Position numbers and translations under genes: made by a program
The notes under the pieces: model-generated
Database searches by the model: none
What the model was told of the DNA's origin: nothing
The model's input: the letters and a program-made list of their open reading frames with translations, nothing else
NCBI RefSeq assembly: GCF_034702125.1
Contig: NC_085869.1
Location: 53,956,214 to 54,020,213, forward strand
Length of the DNA stretch: 64,000 bases
From: Engraulis encrasicolus
Taxonomy: Eukaryota; Chordata; Actinopteri; Clupeiformes; Engraulidae
Direction of reading: 5' to 3'
Shown: piece by piece, positions 1 through 12,410 of the stretch
Position numbering within the stretch: the stretch's first letter is position 1
Layout: each line of letters begins with the position of its first letter

Positions 1-1604
1 TTAGCTTATGTGTCATTGCTGAACATTTTAATATCTGTATCACTTCATCATCTATGGAAACATATTTGAGGAGAGTGAACAATTATTTCCACCAAATTTG
101 CAATTTGCAAATTTCTAGGGTCTTTTTGGACACACCCATGTCATCATTTTAAGTAGTAAATCAAGTATATTTGATTGCAGGCCTATTGGTCTTAATGACA
201 TACATGCCAAATTTCATGTGTCCATCATAAATTGCCTGGATAATTCTGTGCAATAAATCATTGTCTAGGGTCTTTTTTGGCAGCCATCTTAGAAAATGTG
301 ACCAATTGGGTAAACTTGATTGCACTGGTCTTAAGGGCATTAATGTTGAATTTCATTTATCATAATTAGCTCAATTCTATGCAATAAATCTATTTCTGGG
401 GTGATTTTGGCGGCCATCTTGGAAAATGGCCACCATTTCAAGTGGCTAATCAGGTAGATTTGATCATATTGGTTTTAAGCACATAAATGTTGAATTTCAT
501 GCTTGTATTCTAAACTTTCTAGGTCAATTTTATGCAATAAATCAATTTCTGGGGCCTTTTTTTGGTGGCCATCTTGGAAAATGGCCACCATTTCAAGTGG
601 CAAATCAGGTAGATTTGATCGTATTGGTCTTAAGCACATACATGTTGAATTTCATGCTTGTATCATAATTTTCTAGGTCAATTCTATGCAACAAATCAAT
701 TTCTGAGGTCTTTTTTGGCGGCCATCTTGGATATGGCCACCATTTCAAGTGGCCAATCAGGTAGATTTGATCGTATTGGTCTTAAACACATACATGTTGA
801 ATTTCATGCTTGTATCATAATTTTCAAGGTCAATTATATGCAATAAATCAATTTCTGGAGCCTTTTTGTGCGGCCATATTGGAAAATGGCCACCATTTCA
901 AGTGGCCAATCAGGTAGGTTTGATTGTATTGGTCTTAAGCACATACCTGCCAAGTTTCATGCTTGTATCACAATTTGCACGATTCAAGCCAAATTGGCCT
1001 TGTAGCCGCTCTACTAGTACTGTTTCTTTCCGGTCTGGTTGGGGTCTTTGAAGTTCTTTGAACACAAATGTAAGTACAAGGCGGTGCCAATAAATAAAAT
1101 CATGGCTTACCAGAGGCTGTGACCACCAGTTGACTACAACACCTCTCCAAAATTCCTCTGGAAATGCCCATCCAATTCGTTGTCAAAACTTCCCAAACTG
1201 TTTAGCCCATATAGTTCACATCAGCTAGTTTGATATTTGCTCACGGGCATTTTCTATGATGCTCAATGTTCCTCCGTAGCACTAATCCTACAGTGAAAGA
1301 GAGTCAGCGCGGGCAATCTTAGCTGCACCTGATAGTTTTTTGACTACAGATACACGCTTCAGTGCTATGTATGCACCGGGACCTTGCATCGCAAAGCGAT
1401 GTGTTTCAGAACATGTTTTATTATTGTTTTAAAAAAAAATAAATAAAAATAAAATAAAATAAATTCTGGTTTTTTTTCCATGGCCCTCCCCCTAACTCCG
1501 ATTTTTTTTGCCATGGCCCTCCCCTCCACCTCATTTTTTTTCATCATGGCCCTCCCCCCCCTACGCACCAGCCCTCCCCCCCCGGTAAATTACGAACAGT
1601 CTCT
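1..1604 (+). repeat. Left arm of large inverted repeat
   Basis: This segment is the reverse complement of 10802-12410 with only scattered mismatches and small indels. From outside in it holds a unique stretch, about seven satellite units, a unique 400-bp stretch (1000-1430) and a G/C-rich minisatellite of GGCCCTCCCC blocks (1470-1580). It ends at the motif CCGGTAAATTACGAACAGT near 1604. The left edge coincides with the window edge, so the arm may continue outside. Confidence 0.93.
290..1000 (+). repeat. ~153-bp satellite array (left copy)
   Basis: Tandem units repeat every 152-155 bp; the anchor AGTGGCYAATCAGG falls at 441, 596, 748 and 901. Each unit contains a short palindrome, GGCCATCTTGGAAAATGGCC, plus an AT-rich half with TTGATCGTATTGGTCTTAAG. 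More diverged units extend toward position 100. Short open frames here are artefacts of the repeat. Confidence 0.93.
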
Positions 1605-3859
1605 AAGGCTGGTATCCAGGCATCCAACTAAGGGTTTTGAAAAATGTTAAATAGAACCATTTTCCTATTCTCACAATCAAATGAAGAAGCCACAGTCTCT
1701 CACATCACAAAGACACGACCCTTGAGGACGTTCACCTTGGTCACATCTTTGTGGCCCACCCGGTACGAAGGTCACAGACATGCGTTTGGCATTTGAAAAA
1801 TCTTGTCTGGCTCCACCAATTACACAAACTCCATGGAATACATCAACAGTATTGTGAAACGAGTTGCAGGTAAGTGTCAGGTTGGACTAATCTTCTCTAA
1901 TACTACTTTACTAATAACTTAAAACTTAATAACTTAACTACAATTTCACCTTATTACTCACATTATCTCTGCAATGACTCAAGATCCAAACGGAATGACC
2001 CATCATGCATTGCATGTTCTAAGCACTGAGTGAGGACCCAGCTTTCCCACCTCAGACTAGCGTTATCAAACATCAAACACCTTTAGTCGGGTCATGGTGG
2101 TCAAAACAGTTAAGCTGTAAAGCAATCGACCGGGCCTCTTCATGTCTTCAAACACCAGAAATAGCCTTAGTCCAGCTCAACTCTTTTGACAAACATCACT
2201 TCCAGCAACGACGTGCATCCTCTTACCTGTCAGTCACTTCTCCATTGACCATGGAGCCAGCTCTCTGTAAGCTTATTCAACGACCCTATATAGTCAACAA
2301 CCCATATACTCTACTCACAATCCACTTTGAAATGTGAAGAAGCTACACACAAAAATAACTGACTGATGCACGACGCGTGGCGTGAGAAAAATATATATTT
2401 TCTTTCTTTTTTTTATCCTCCTCGTGCTTCCTATAAATATGTCAGCCAGGGACCTGAGGCATGAGCGAGGGAGTACAGCAGATGTCGGATGCCACATGGG
2501 GACTCCGAGCAGCAGATGGTCCAAGGGGACTGCAAGCTCTTGGGTGAAGACACAACGCAAGGACTTGAGCGGATGCATGCAAGATTTAAATAAAAAAAAC
2601 CACGCCACGCGGAATATGTCAGTGGATGACGACGCAACCATTGGAACCGACAGTGACGGGCCCTAGCTTATGGGCATTGCGTTGCATCAATTAAAACTCC
2701 ACCACAACCACGTACAGCAACAACATCATCTTCAGAAACATTATACATTTCAGAAAATATACACCAAAATTCTGAGTCTGATAGGACTCGAAAGTTGCAG
2801 GCATTCTCTGAAGGACTTCAACAACTAGTAATATAGCTATTTAATTCGATAAAATCCAGAAATTATGACACATCTGCGAGATTGAGGCAAATAAGAGCAA
2901 GTCTGATGGAACACACATGGCTTCATAAAGCTGTCTAGCTCCATACGGCACCACCATAGACAAGTCAGTTCTGTGAGGAGCTTCCTTGTTTGAAATGAGG
3001 AGAAGCATCCCTAATACAAAGAGGTAGGGTTAGATGTTACATTTACAAGGTGCTGCCGTCTATTCAGATAGCTTACAGCTTCATCGCTTTCAGGCTGTAC
3101 CAGATATGTAATCCGACCGAAACACATGAAAATAACACATCAATTAGGAAACCATATGGTCCATTATTCTAACAGTGTCTTTTTCTGTTGTCTACACAGT
3201 AAATAAATTCCAAACCAGACAAACAACCAAAAAAACCCTGTTAAGCAGCCACCTGCCCGAGCAAAGTGCCATATTGGAAGGCCTAATTGTGCTAAAAAAA
3301 AAAATCCAAGCCAATCTTGTTACCACAGTAACAGAAATAACAAATGAAAACTTCACCCGCAATGCACCTTGTCAGCACAACTCCAACCCACTTACCGTAC
3401 TCTACTAATAATAAGATTAATCTTGACAAAAGCTTGACCGCCCCACTGTCTGTTGCGTGCTCAGCACTCTAGCAGCTAGTCTGCTTGTAGAGTTCTGGTC
3501 ATGGAACACTCAGCCTTGGTTTGCAGGTGTTCTTCTAATACTGTCAGCATGATGTAGGGAAAAAACAGCATCCAGGCCGGCTGTCAACTTATCTCAGCTA
3601 GTAAACAGTGGCTTATCAGCCAACCACTCTACACACAGATATAACCCCATAAACAGTCCATACAAGCCTGGCCATACATGCATCATGGGCCTTCAAGTCC
3701 ATGACTTACCTCGTGAAATCCTGACCCAAAACCAAGCTAATCCTGTACTCCTTTCTTGTTCTGAAGATCCTCTGGGGAAGCATGCTACTAGACTAGGTCT
3801 TAGATGTTTTGAGCCCTTCAGATCAGGTGACTGACTACTAGCCTTCTTGGTGGGTGGGG

Positions 3860-3890
<31 letters not shown>

Positions 3891-4789
3891 TCTCTGGGTG
3901 GGTGGGTGGGTGGGTAGGTGGGTGTGTGTGTGGAGGAGGATTCCAGTTAATAAGCCACTAAAGTGGCGACTTACTACAGGGGAAAAAGTCCAGCAGAGTT
4001 GTGTGTGCGTGTGTGCGTGTGTGTGTGTCTGTGTGTGTGTGTCTGTGTGAGCAAGCATCTGGACCGGTCAGCCAAGGGGTCAGGCAGTGTAGGTGATTAC
4101 GCAAGACTGATACCTTTCCTCTGTCTACTCTAAAGAATGACTAAATTAAGATGTGATGAGTGGATGGAAACGCAGGGGGGGGGGGTAGGTGCACGAGTAC
4201 CACTGCCATCCCACCACACAACACCACATCAGGTGCTTGAGGAACCTCACAAGAGGACAAAGTCACATGTGTCACCCAACATCTTTTTTGTCTTTCTTTC
4301 TTTTCTACTCTCTTTTTGTGTGTGACAGAGTGCAGGAATGCACATGAGGAGGGAGGGAGGAAGAGGGAGAGAGAGAGAGCTAGAGCATTAAACGCAGTGT
4401 GAGCAGACCGCTAAGCAGGGAGATTTTCAACGCCTGTCAGACCCATTCCCCCTTCATGTCTCCAAAACGCACACTGAAGGGGCTGGAGATGCTGTTCATT
4501 CATTCAGATACACAGATGCACACACACACACACACACACGCCTATTTAAAATGACTAAACTCAAATGGAATCAAAAAGGGCTGAATCAAAAGGTTAAGGG
4601 TTGAATCAAAGGGTTAAAATCAAAAGGTTAAATGACATATCTGCTGGATTGAGGATTTTGACTAACACTGATAGAGACACAGAGGGAGACAAATACAATT
4701 GTCTGCCCGTTTTCTCTACTAACTGATTACCAAGACCTGACCATGGAACTTTGTGATTTATCTATGGTAGATTGAGTTATTCCCTAAAC
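1605..4789. other. Non-coding stretch with short GT tracts
   Basis: No convincing exon or recognised element is visible. The stretch includes interrupted (GT)n and (GGGT)n tracts at 3864-3940 and 4000-4052, a CA tract near 4520 and GA-rich sequence near 4350-4380. Short open frames lack splice sites or protein-like composition. Confidence 0.6.
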
Positions 4790-4987
4790 CAGTGTTTCCC
4801 AACCTTTTTTGTCTTGTGTACCCCCAAGCCTTTTCAGTGCGCCGTGAGTACCCCCTAAGTCAAGTTCTGTATCGCTTTCTCTATCCCAATGTAACTAAGC
4901 TTTGTTCAAATTACATTTTTCCAAGTACCCCCTGCAGTGTGCTTGAGTACCCCTAGTGGTACACGTACCCCTGGTTGGGAAACACTG
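4790..4987. mobile_element. hAT-type MITE, CAGTGTTTCCCAACC ends
   Basis: The 198-bp segment starts CAGTGTTTCCCAACC and ends GGTTGGGAAACACTG, a perfect terminal inverted repeat of hAT type. The adjoining 8-mers, CCCTAAAC and GTCTAAAG, share five central bases and may be a decayed 8-bp target duplication. It has no coding capacity. Confidence 0.85.
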
Positions 4988-5294
4988 GTCTAAAGCTCTC
5001 GCCATTGTTATTACACAATATTATTTGTGTGGTGACCATTTGTTTTAGGACATCGTTATATGGAGTGAATAAAGGCAATATGTGAGGTGTGTGGGGAGGC
5101 TGTGCCGTCAAATACTGTTCAAACTGACAGTGTCAGAGGAAATTGAGATTAATGCTATATCATTAGACAAGTGAAAATACTGCATGTGACCTTTCTTGGT
5201 ATATTGGTAACGCCTTAGTAGTGTTTCCAGTTGTCCTGGTTTTTAGTCTGCCCTGTCCCGGTGGGTGTCTTTTCCCTGGGCATTACATTAAGGG

Positions 5295-5502
5295 ATAGGA
5301 TCAAGTAAGGGGAACTCGTACACCTTGTATGCCGATGCAATAGTGTCCTTTTACTGCATGTTTCCAAAATAAAAAAGTGCTACCCAAGTGAACTTTGCAA
5401 ACGTTTCACTTGGGTAGCACTTTTTTATTTTCGAAACATGCAATAAAAGGACACTATCGCATCGGCATACAAGGTGTGCGAGTTCCCCTTACCTGATCCT
5501 AT
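5295..5502. mobile_element. Near-perfect 208-bp palindromic MITE
   Basis: Two arms of about 98 bp are reverse complements with few mismatches, separated by about 10 bases near TTTGCAAACG. The outer ends read ATAGGATCAAGTAAGG and its complement; the stem core contains GTGCTACCCAAGTG. A 15-bp direct repeat, CATTACATTAAGGGA, lies at 5281-5295 and 5573-5587 and could be an older target duplication. The class is not recognised. Confidence 0.8.
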
Positions 5503-8473
5503 AGTTTACCTGTTGGAACCTGCGCACCCACCCGGCATCAAGAGAAAAGGCGCGGTACCTCCCTTTGAAATAACATTACATTAAGGGAGCCATTGCTCAC
5601 AAGCAAAAAGGTTGATTATTTGGTGATGTTTGTCAGAGGTGGAAATCCTTCTTATACATTCAGAAGTTGTAGGCCATTTACAATTATAGGCCTTCTCTGG
5701 GTTGAAGCTTATACCACCTAGTTATTCCTTGGGATTGTCCCCGTTTATAACACTCTGTCCAGGGAAAAAATATAAATCTTCCAGGAACACCAAATGAATG
5801 GCTCGATTGCTTACAAGAAACAGGGAATATTGGGTTGTTGAAATGACCACTTATTCTTGAGAAACAGAGGTGGCAACCTACTTTAAACAGTGAGTTTTAT
5901 CAGAGATTCTTTAAGTATAGAGATATGCCAACATAATAGGTTTCTATGGGCACCTACTGTGACCAGGTTCCGGTCTGCCTAAAGGGGCGTGTCATAATGC
6001 TCCTAGCATTGAATAGAACAGTCCTCAGGTCTGCCTAGGTCTGCCTAAAGGGGGATTTCCCCCCCAATAATAGAACCCGGAAACAATGGGCCAATGGAAC
6101 CTCTCTCTCTCTACTCTCTCTGGTTTTATTCAGTTCAAAAGTGCTGCAAGTGTGGCAGCTAAGAAAATGGGTATGATTAAGTAAGCAAATTTGGCCAAAT
6201 ACAAAAAAAAGAAACAGAAAAGGAAATATGACATTCCATTTTATTCATCACCATTGCATCATTGGCCTAAATTAATGACCCACTCAGTTATATTTTCCCC
6301 ACTGAACGTTGTTCGTAATGATCCATGTACAGAAAGTCTGAATGAAAATTCTCAATAAAATTTGAAGCAGCTCTGTCCGTGCGTCGGCCACAATCAGAAC
6401 ATTGTTCCTTTATCACTAACCAACCGGATTCCAACTAGGCCTTGGACGATTGATGACATCAAAAGTCTTCACAGCTCACTGATCATGACGCAGTGTTGGC
6501 GCGAAGCTCGTAACAGGGGAACGATACATTTTACCAGTGCTGCAATGCCCATTAACTGCAGTCGCCATTGTAATTGTGACAAAGCGAATTGCACAACATC
6601 AAATAGGAAGTGCAGCATTCCCTAATGTTGCAAGAGCAACGGCAACTGCCTAGTCGTCATCCTACTTAATCACTTCACTGTGATGACCACTGCAGCACTT
6701 GTAGCAGATTCATGGCTCCTGCTGTGACAGCGTTCCGAAACAGCATCTCCAGGCGTCACTTGGCTTTCACCAGGCGCTTTGTGCGTACTGGGGACAGGGT
6801 AGCCAGACAACAGTCGATGATGACAACCTGGTCATTTTGCTGCACAAGGGTAGGGAGGGGGTGCCGAAGCCAATCGTGACATGTCGCGACAACATTAGCT
6901 TATCGCTTTACCTACACAGAGGGCTCGCAGCGTGAGCCTACCCAGGCTTAACTACCAAGCCGCCCCACATGATAAAAATCAGCCCTCGAGGAGCGCACAA
7001 TAATAACAAACACGGCACTGACGGTAGGCATAAACCAGTCGCTGTATACTACTTCAAAGGTCGGAGTACAAAAGTTCCACACGTGGCGTGCATAACAGAT
7101 AAAGGTGGGCGGATGAACGACTAATGGAAAACCCACCGCATGTGGACGACCAGCGAAATGTTCACGAAAGCATGGTGTTACGCAGAACATTGAATACTGC
7201 CCTAACAGTAAATACACACCTCAGGCTGCCTGACAGGCATTGCAAAAGTGTTTAGACAGGTCTTGACTACTGATCGCTGAAATCAAACCACAATGAAGAC
7301 AACAGATCCGACTCAAATCGTAGCCAGTAGCAAGCGGGCTAACTGCTAATCTTCGTAGATTTACCCATACAAAGGCTGTCTTTCCTCGCTAGCTACGTTA
7401 GCCAAACTGGAGCGTATCCCTCTGGATATCCGCAAAAGTCCCTGCTTCGCTTTGACACGAACCATTAGCAGCCCTGTTTCTATAGCCAAATCAAAAAAAT
7501 AATAGCCAACAACAGATCATAGCCATCACCGGAGACCACAATAACTAGAAGTAAATCACACAGCACTAGCTGGCTAAAGTTAGCTTTCCTCTTGATTCCA
7601 AACCACACTTTGCAGGAAATAGTCTGATTAGCTGAAGCTAAGAGAAGCTAAGACACGTCGCCGTAAAACACAAAACTATACTTTTATTAATCGTTCCTAA
7701 CTTCACATTACAATCTGCACTAGCGACACCTTGTTAACACTGCTCGGGTCCATGTTGTGGGAGTGTATGAAACCAAATCGGGTTTTTTATATAGTTACCT
7801 CACTCGAGTGCCGTGTGCATCTCCTCTCCGCTCGGTACCAAAAAAATCCACTCCGTCAGACAACCACGCACAAAAGGCCAATGAGTATGCGGAAGTGGTA
7901 TTCACTATCAAGCTACGCCTTCGTAGGCCTGTGTGTACCAATGGTATGTACGCAGGGGAGAACTGTTTTGCGGACGTGTTGCAGTGTGCAAAAGTTAAGG
8001 CCTTTAAGCCTACTAAAGCATTTGTTGGCTATTTGTTGGGAACTTTAATTATTCTAGTTTTATGCATTTTGTCTGTGCATTTAATCGATACACTTTCTCA
8101 GATCTTATATGCTTTTAAAATCTGTATGAAAAAAGGCAATTAAGGCTACAAAATCATAGGCCTATTCCCTTTACCAAGTGGGAAATAATGAGCGTTCAAC
8201 CTACTTTTGTGATATAACCAGTGTCCATAAACAACAAGTAACAGCATATCACATTGGCAATTTACAAGCTGTTTACATTTTGTTGAATGCTTCCTCTGTC
8301 CCGTCCTCCTATGCAAAGGCTCATTCATGATTATATGCTCCACTGGTTTAATCATGCAGAGCTTTTCGAGCAAGTCTGTGAATTAGGCCTATGTTAATTG
8401 TCACACTCATACACACCACACACAAACACAGAAGCACACACACACACACAAGTTGTAGGCACCAGTAAAACCT

Positions 8474-8475
<2 letters not shown>
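5503..8475. other. Low-copy stretch, promoter-like CpG-bearing part
   Basis: No secure gene. A fish-type dispersed repeat with duplicated GGTCTGCCTA lies near 5960-6060. A Cys-rich degenerate frame lies near 6540-6660 (see findings). CpG-bearing sequence with GCTAAC/GTTAGC words at 7230-7690 resembles a 5' flank, but no exon follows convincingly. A 128-codon frame at 7757-8143 has one hydrophobic stretch and no recognised domain. Confidence 0.4.
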
Positions 8476-8666
<191 letters not shown>

Positions 8667-10304
8667 GTACACAGCAGACATGCATCAGGACTGGAAACTG
8701 AAAAATGCAAACATTTTCTGGAGCATCCTCTCCGCAGCTGTGTGATTTTTGTGGACTAGTTGCACTATCTTGTTCACTTCAGTTGTCCTTCCCTGTGAAT
8801 TCCTGCTATTGTACTTTGTATAGCAGATGTTATGAAAGGCCCCTGTAAACCTGTGTCCATTGTCCATTTGTTTTTCATGGAATTTAGTAAGCCGTTTTTG
8901 ACTGCTCCACAGTCCTATAGCACAGTAGTGGCAGGTTGGCTGGAAAAATATAGCGAAAAAAAATGAATAATTTAATAAATAGAATAATACAAGTAGCCAA
9001 ACTGAACCAAAAACCACCCCAGTGGAAACATGTTCTTCTTTACAATGTGTATATAGGACCTACTGTATGTACAATGCTTTCTGTGGTACATGAATGGGTT
9101 TAGGAATGCACCAACTTCATCAAGTTGTGAAACCGGGTGCACAGACAAAAATAGTGTGGCACGACTCATGTCACGGGGGGCTTGGCTGGAAGCTATATAT
9201 GGGGGGCCTGGTAAAGTCAGGGAACCCCAGCCATAGCACGTGTCTTGTGGAGGTAGTGACTAGGCTAGCAGCAGTTGTAAAGCACTCTGCGCTATTCTGG
9301 GTCTACATGACATTCACCTTGAGCCGGGCAATGAAAGATACCTAACGACCAGTTGAGCTTTGGCTTACATGGGCGTGCCTCAACCCCTTATCATATTTAC
9401 AGTAATAGCATGGTGGTGGGTTGTTGAGGTCTCCCATGCACTGTGGTGTGAAGAACTGAAATTCAATCCTATTACAGCAGGCCTATATAAATATTCATAG
9501 TGATCAACAACATTAACTAATATGTTAAGTCACTGAGTCTGGATACTCCAGAATATTTAATTTTCACCCAACAAATTGGGTTTTGGGATGCTTACGCACC
9601 AGAAATCTTAAGCAATATTTGCAGTTTACTGAATAAACAAATAGAAATGAAAAGGTTTTTTTTTTAGAGCAACTAAGCAATGTTGTAATACTCTACTGAC
9701 CTAAATGGATTCACCAACATAAAAGACAACAGATCACTAAAATGTCTTATTCTCAAGTTTTTTTTTAATTGTGATTGTCAGAAAGAGGCAACAGAATTGC
9801 GTTTGGAGCACACCACAGTCCGGGGCGCTGCGTCTCCGCTTGCCCCCATCTTTTATTTTCATTTGTTGCTTCATCTCCCATTTATTTTCAACAACCATGC
9901 ACAGAACACACAACAGAGAACATGCTCAGATTGTCACGGATGAGTCGTTACATTGACATTTATTGTCATGCCATTTCAAAGATATGCATAACAGCTAATA
10001 AGTGCAGATTACAGTTTCACAATTTCGGGAATGATATAACACATAGGCCTAATCCTCATATCACACTCACAGCACATGGAAGTGGTCTACTGAAGAGGTT
10101 GTGAAAGTGCACGTCTCCTTTGTCCTCTCACTCTCACTTCTGCTGTCAAACCTTGTGCTTGAAACCTCAAATCTTCAAAATATGCCTCCATCAGCAAACA
10201 CTACTGTACCGTTTGGACTTTATTACCTTGGTCAGCATCTATTGAAATTCAGCCAAGTTTCAGCCAACACTCTTGTATCTGCTTTCCAGTATAGCCCGCT
10301 AAAG
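8667..10304. other. Non-coding stretch, nothing recognised
   Basis: AT-rich sequence with scattered short open frames. No splice-bounded exon, tandem repeat or terminal inverted repeat was found by eye. Confidence 0.5.
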
Positions 10305-10714
10305 GAGGGAGCATAGGCCTATGTTCTCTGGGTCCTATGTTCCCCGGTCTTTGTATGGGACTGGAGAACATAGGACCGTTTTTCTAAAAAAGGGTTCTAT
10401 CATGTGCCCCGCATTATAAGTTTCCGAGTTTTCAAATTGTGCCCTCCCCAAAACCATCCCTAAACCTAACCCTAACCTGTCAGTAATGCAATGTTTCTGA
10501 GTTGTAAAGTTGTACCCTGACCAAAACTATGCCTTAACCTAACCTGTCAGAGGTGCAACAACAACCTGCACTTTGCCATTCGGCAGCAGTCTACTTGGAA
10601 GCAGCGGGGAAAATAGAACCCTTTTTTGAAAAAATAGTCCTATAGAAACATATATGTTCCCCGGTTGCAGGGAACATGGGACCCGGGAACATAGGACCCC
10701 ATAGGGATGACCCC
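10305..10714. mobile_element. Palindromic MITE with GGGAACATAGGACCC words, copy 1
   Basis: The segment is built of repeated and inverted copies of GGTCCTATGTTCCCC at both ends, with an internal part containing AAACCTAACCCTAACCTGTCAG-like duplicates. It is homologous, in inverse orientation, to 41952-42318, so it is a dispersed family. Ends are GGGG...CCCC. It has no coding capacity and no clear target duplication. Confidence 0.8.
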
Positions 10715-10801
10715 GTTGAGGAGCGTTTTCCGATGTGTGCAGGGGTGTCTGTGTGTGAATGAGAGAGCTGTGAGAGATCACCCATTAGCCATAAATTGAT
10801 C

Positions 10802-12410
10802 TAAGGGACTGTTCGTAATTTACCGGGGGGGGAGGGCTGGTGCGTAGGGGGGGGAGGGCCATGATGAAAAAAAATGAGGTGGAGGGGAGGGCCATGGCAA
10901 AAAAAATCGGAGTTAGGGGGAGGGCCATGGAAAAAAAACCCGAATTTATTTTATTTTATTTTTATTTATTTTTTTAAACAATAATAAAACATGTTCTGAA
11001 ACACATCGCTTTGCGATGCAAGGTCCCGGTGCATACATAGCACTGAAGCGTGTATCTGTAGTCAAAAAACTATCAGGTGCAGCTAAGATTGCCCGCGCTG
11101 ACTCTCTTTCACTGTAGGATTGCTAGTGCTACGGAGGAACATTGAGCATCATAGAAAATGCCCGTGAGCAAATATCAAACTAGCTGATGTGAACTATATG
11201 GGCTAAACAGTTTGGGAAGTTTTGACAACGAATTGGATGGGCATTTCCAGAGGAATTTTGGAGAGGTGTTGTAGTCAACTGGTGGTCACAGCCTCTGGTA
11301 AGCCATGATTTTATTTATTGGCACCGCCGTGTGCTTACATTTGTGTTCAAAGAACTTCAAAGACCCCAACCAGACCGGAAAGAACAGTACTAGTAGAGCG
11401 GCTACAAGGTCAATTTGGCTTGAATCGTGCAAATTATGATACAAGTATGAAACTTGGCAGGTATGTGCTTAAGACCAATACAATCAAATCTACTTGATTG
11501 GTCACTTGAAATGGCAGCCATTTTCCAAGATGGCCGCCAAAAAAGGCTCCTGAAATTGATTTATTGCATAGAATTGACCTTGAAAATTATGATACAAGCA
11601 TGAAATTCAACATGTATGTGTTTAAGACCAATACGATCAAATCTACCTGATTGGCCACTTGAAATGGTGGCCATTTTCCAAGATGGCCGCCAAAAAAGAC
11701 CTCAGAAATTGATTTATTGCATAGAATTGGCGTTGAAAATTATGATACAAGCATGAAATTCAACATGTATGTGCTTATGACCAATACGATAAAATCTACC
11801 TGATTTGCCACTTGAAATGGTGGCCATTTTCCAAGATGGCCGCCAAAAAAGGTTCCAGAAATTGATTTATTGCATGGAATTGACCTAGAAAATTACGATA
11901 CAAGCATGAAATTCAACATTTATGTGCTTAATACCAATATGATCAAATCTACCTGATTAGCCACTTGAAATGGTGGCCATTTTCCAAGATGGCCGCCAAA
12001 ATGACCCCAGAAATAGATTTCTTGCATAGAATTGACCTATCAAATTATGATAAAAGCATGAAATTCAACATTAATGCCATTAAGACCAGTGCAATCAAAT
12101 GTACCCAATTGGTCACATTTTCTAAGATGGCTGCCAAAAAAGACCCTAGACAATGATTTATTGCACAGAATTATCCAAGCAATTTATGATGGACATGAAA
12201 TTTGGCATGTATGTGATTAAGACCAATAGGCCTACAATCAAATATACTTGATTTACTACTTAAAATGTGATGACGATGTGTCCAAAAAGACCCTAGAAAT
12301 TTGCAAATTGCAAATTTGGTGGAAATAATTGTTCACTCTCCTCAAATATGTTTCCATAGATGATGAAGTGATACAGATATTAAAATGTTCAGCAATGACA
12401 CATAAGCTAA
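10802..12410 (-). repeat. Right arm of large inverted repeat
   Basis: Reverse complement of 1-1604 along its whole length, including the minisatellite GGAGGGCCATGG (10845-10930), the unique part (11000-11400) and the ~153-bp satellite (11450-12150). Identity is high enough, including the AT-rich linkers, to suggest a recent duplication or gene conversion. Confidence 0.93.
11450..12150 (-). repeat. ~153-bp satellite array (right copy)
   Basis: Same units as 290-1000, on the opposite strand, with the core TTTTCCAAGATGGCCGCCA once per unit. The core carries AAGATGGCCGCC, which resembles the known YY1 binding word AAGATGGCGGC. Confidence 0.92.

Noticed and set aside
290..1000. CRISPR-like array
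   Set aside because: Units are contiguous satellite repeats with no unique spacers, in eukaryotic DNA.
2315..2666. Overlapping frames of 94-108 codons on both strands
   Set aside because: Neither has a domain or protein-like bias; no promoter or splice support.
7757..8143. 128-codon frame with a hydrophobic segment as a membrane protein gene
   Set aside because: No recognised family, no splice context, and an overlapping frame is of similar length; left as unsupported.
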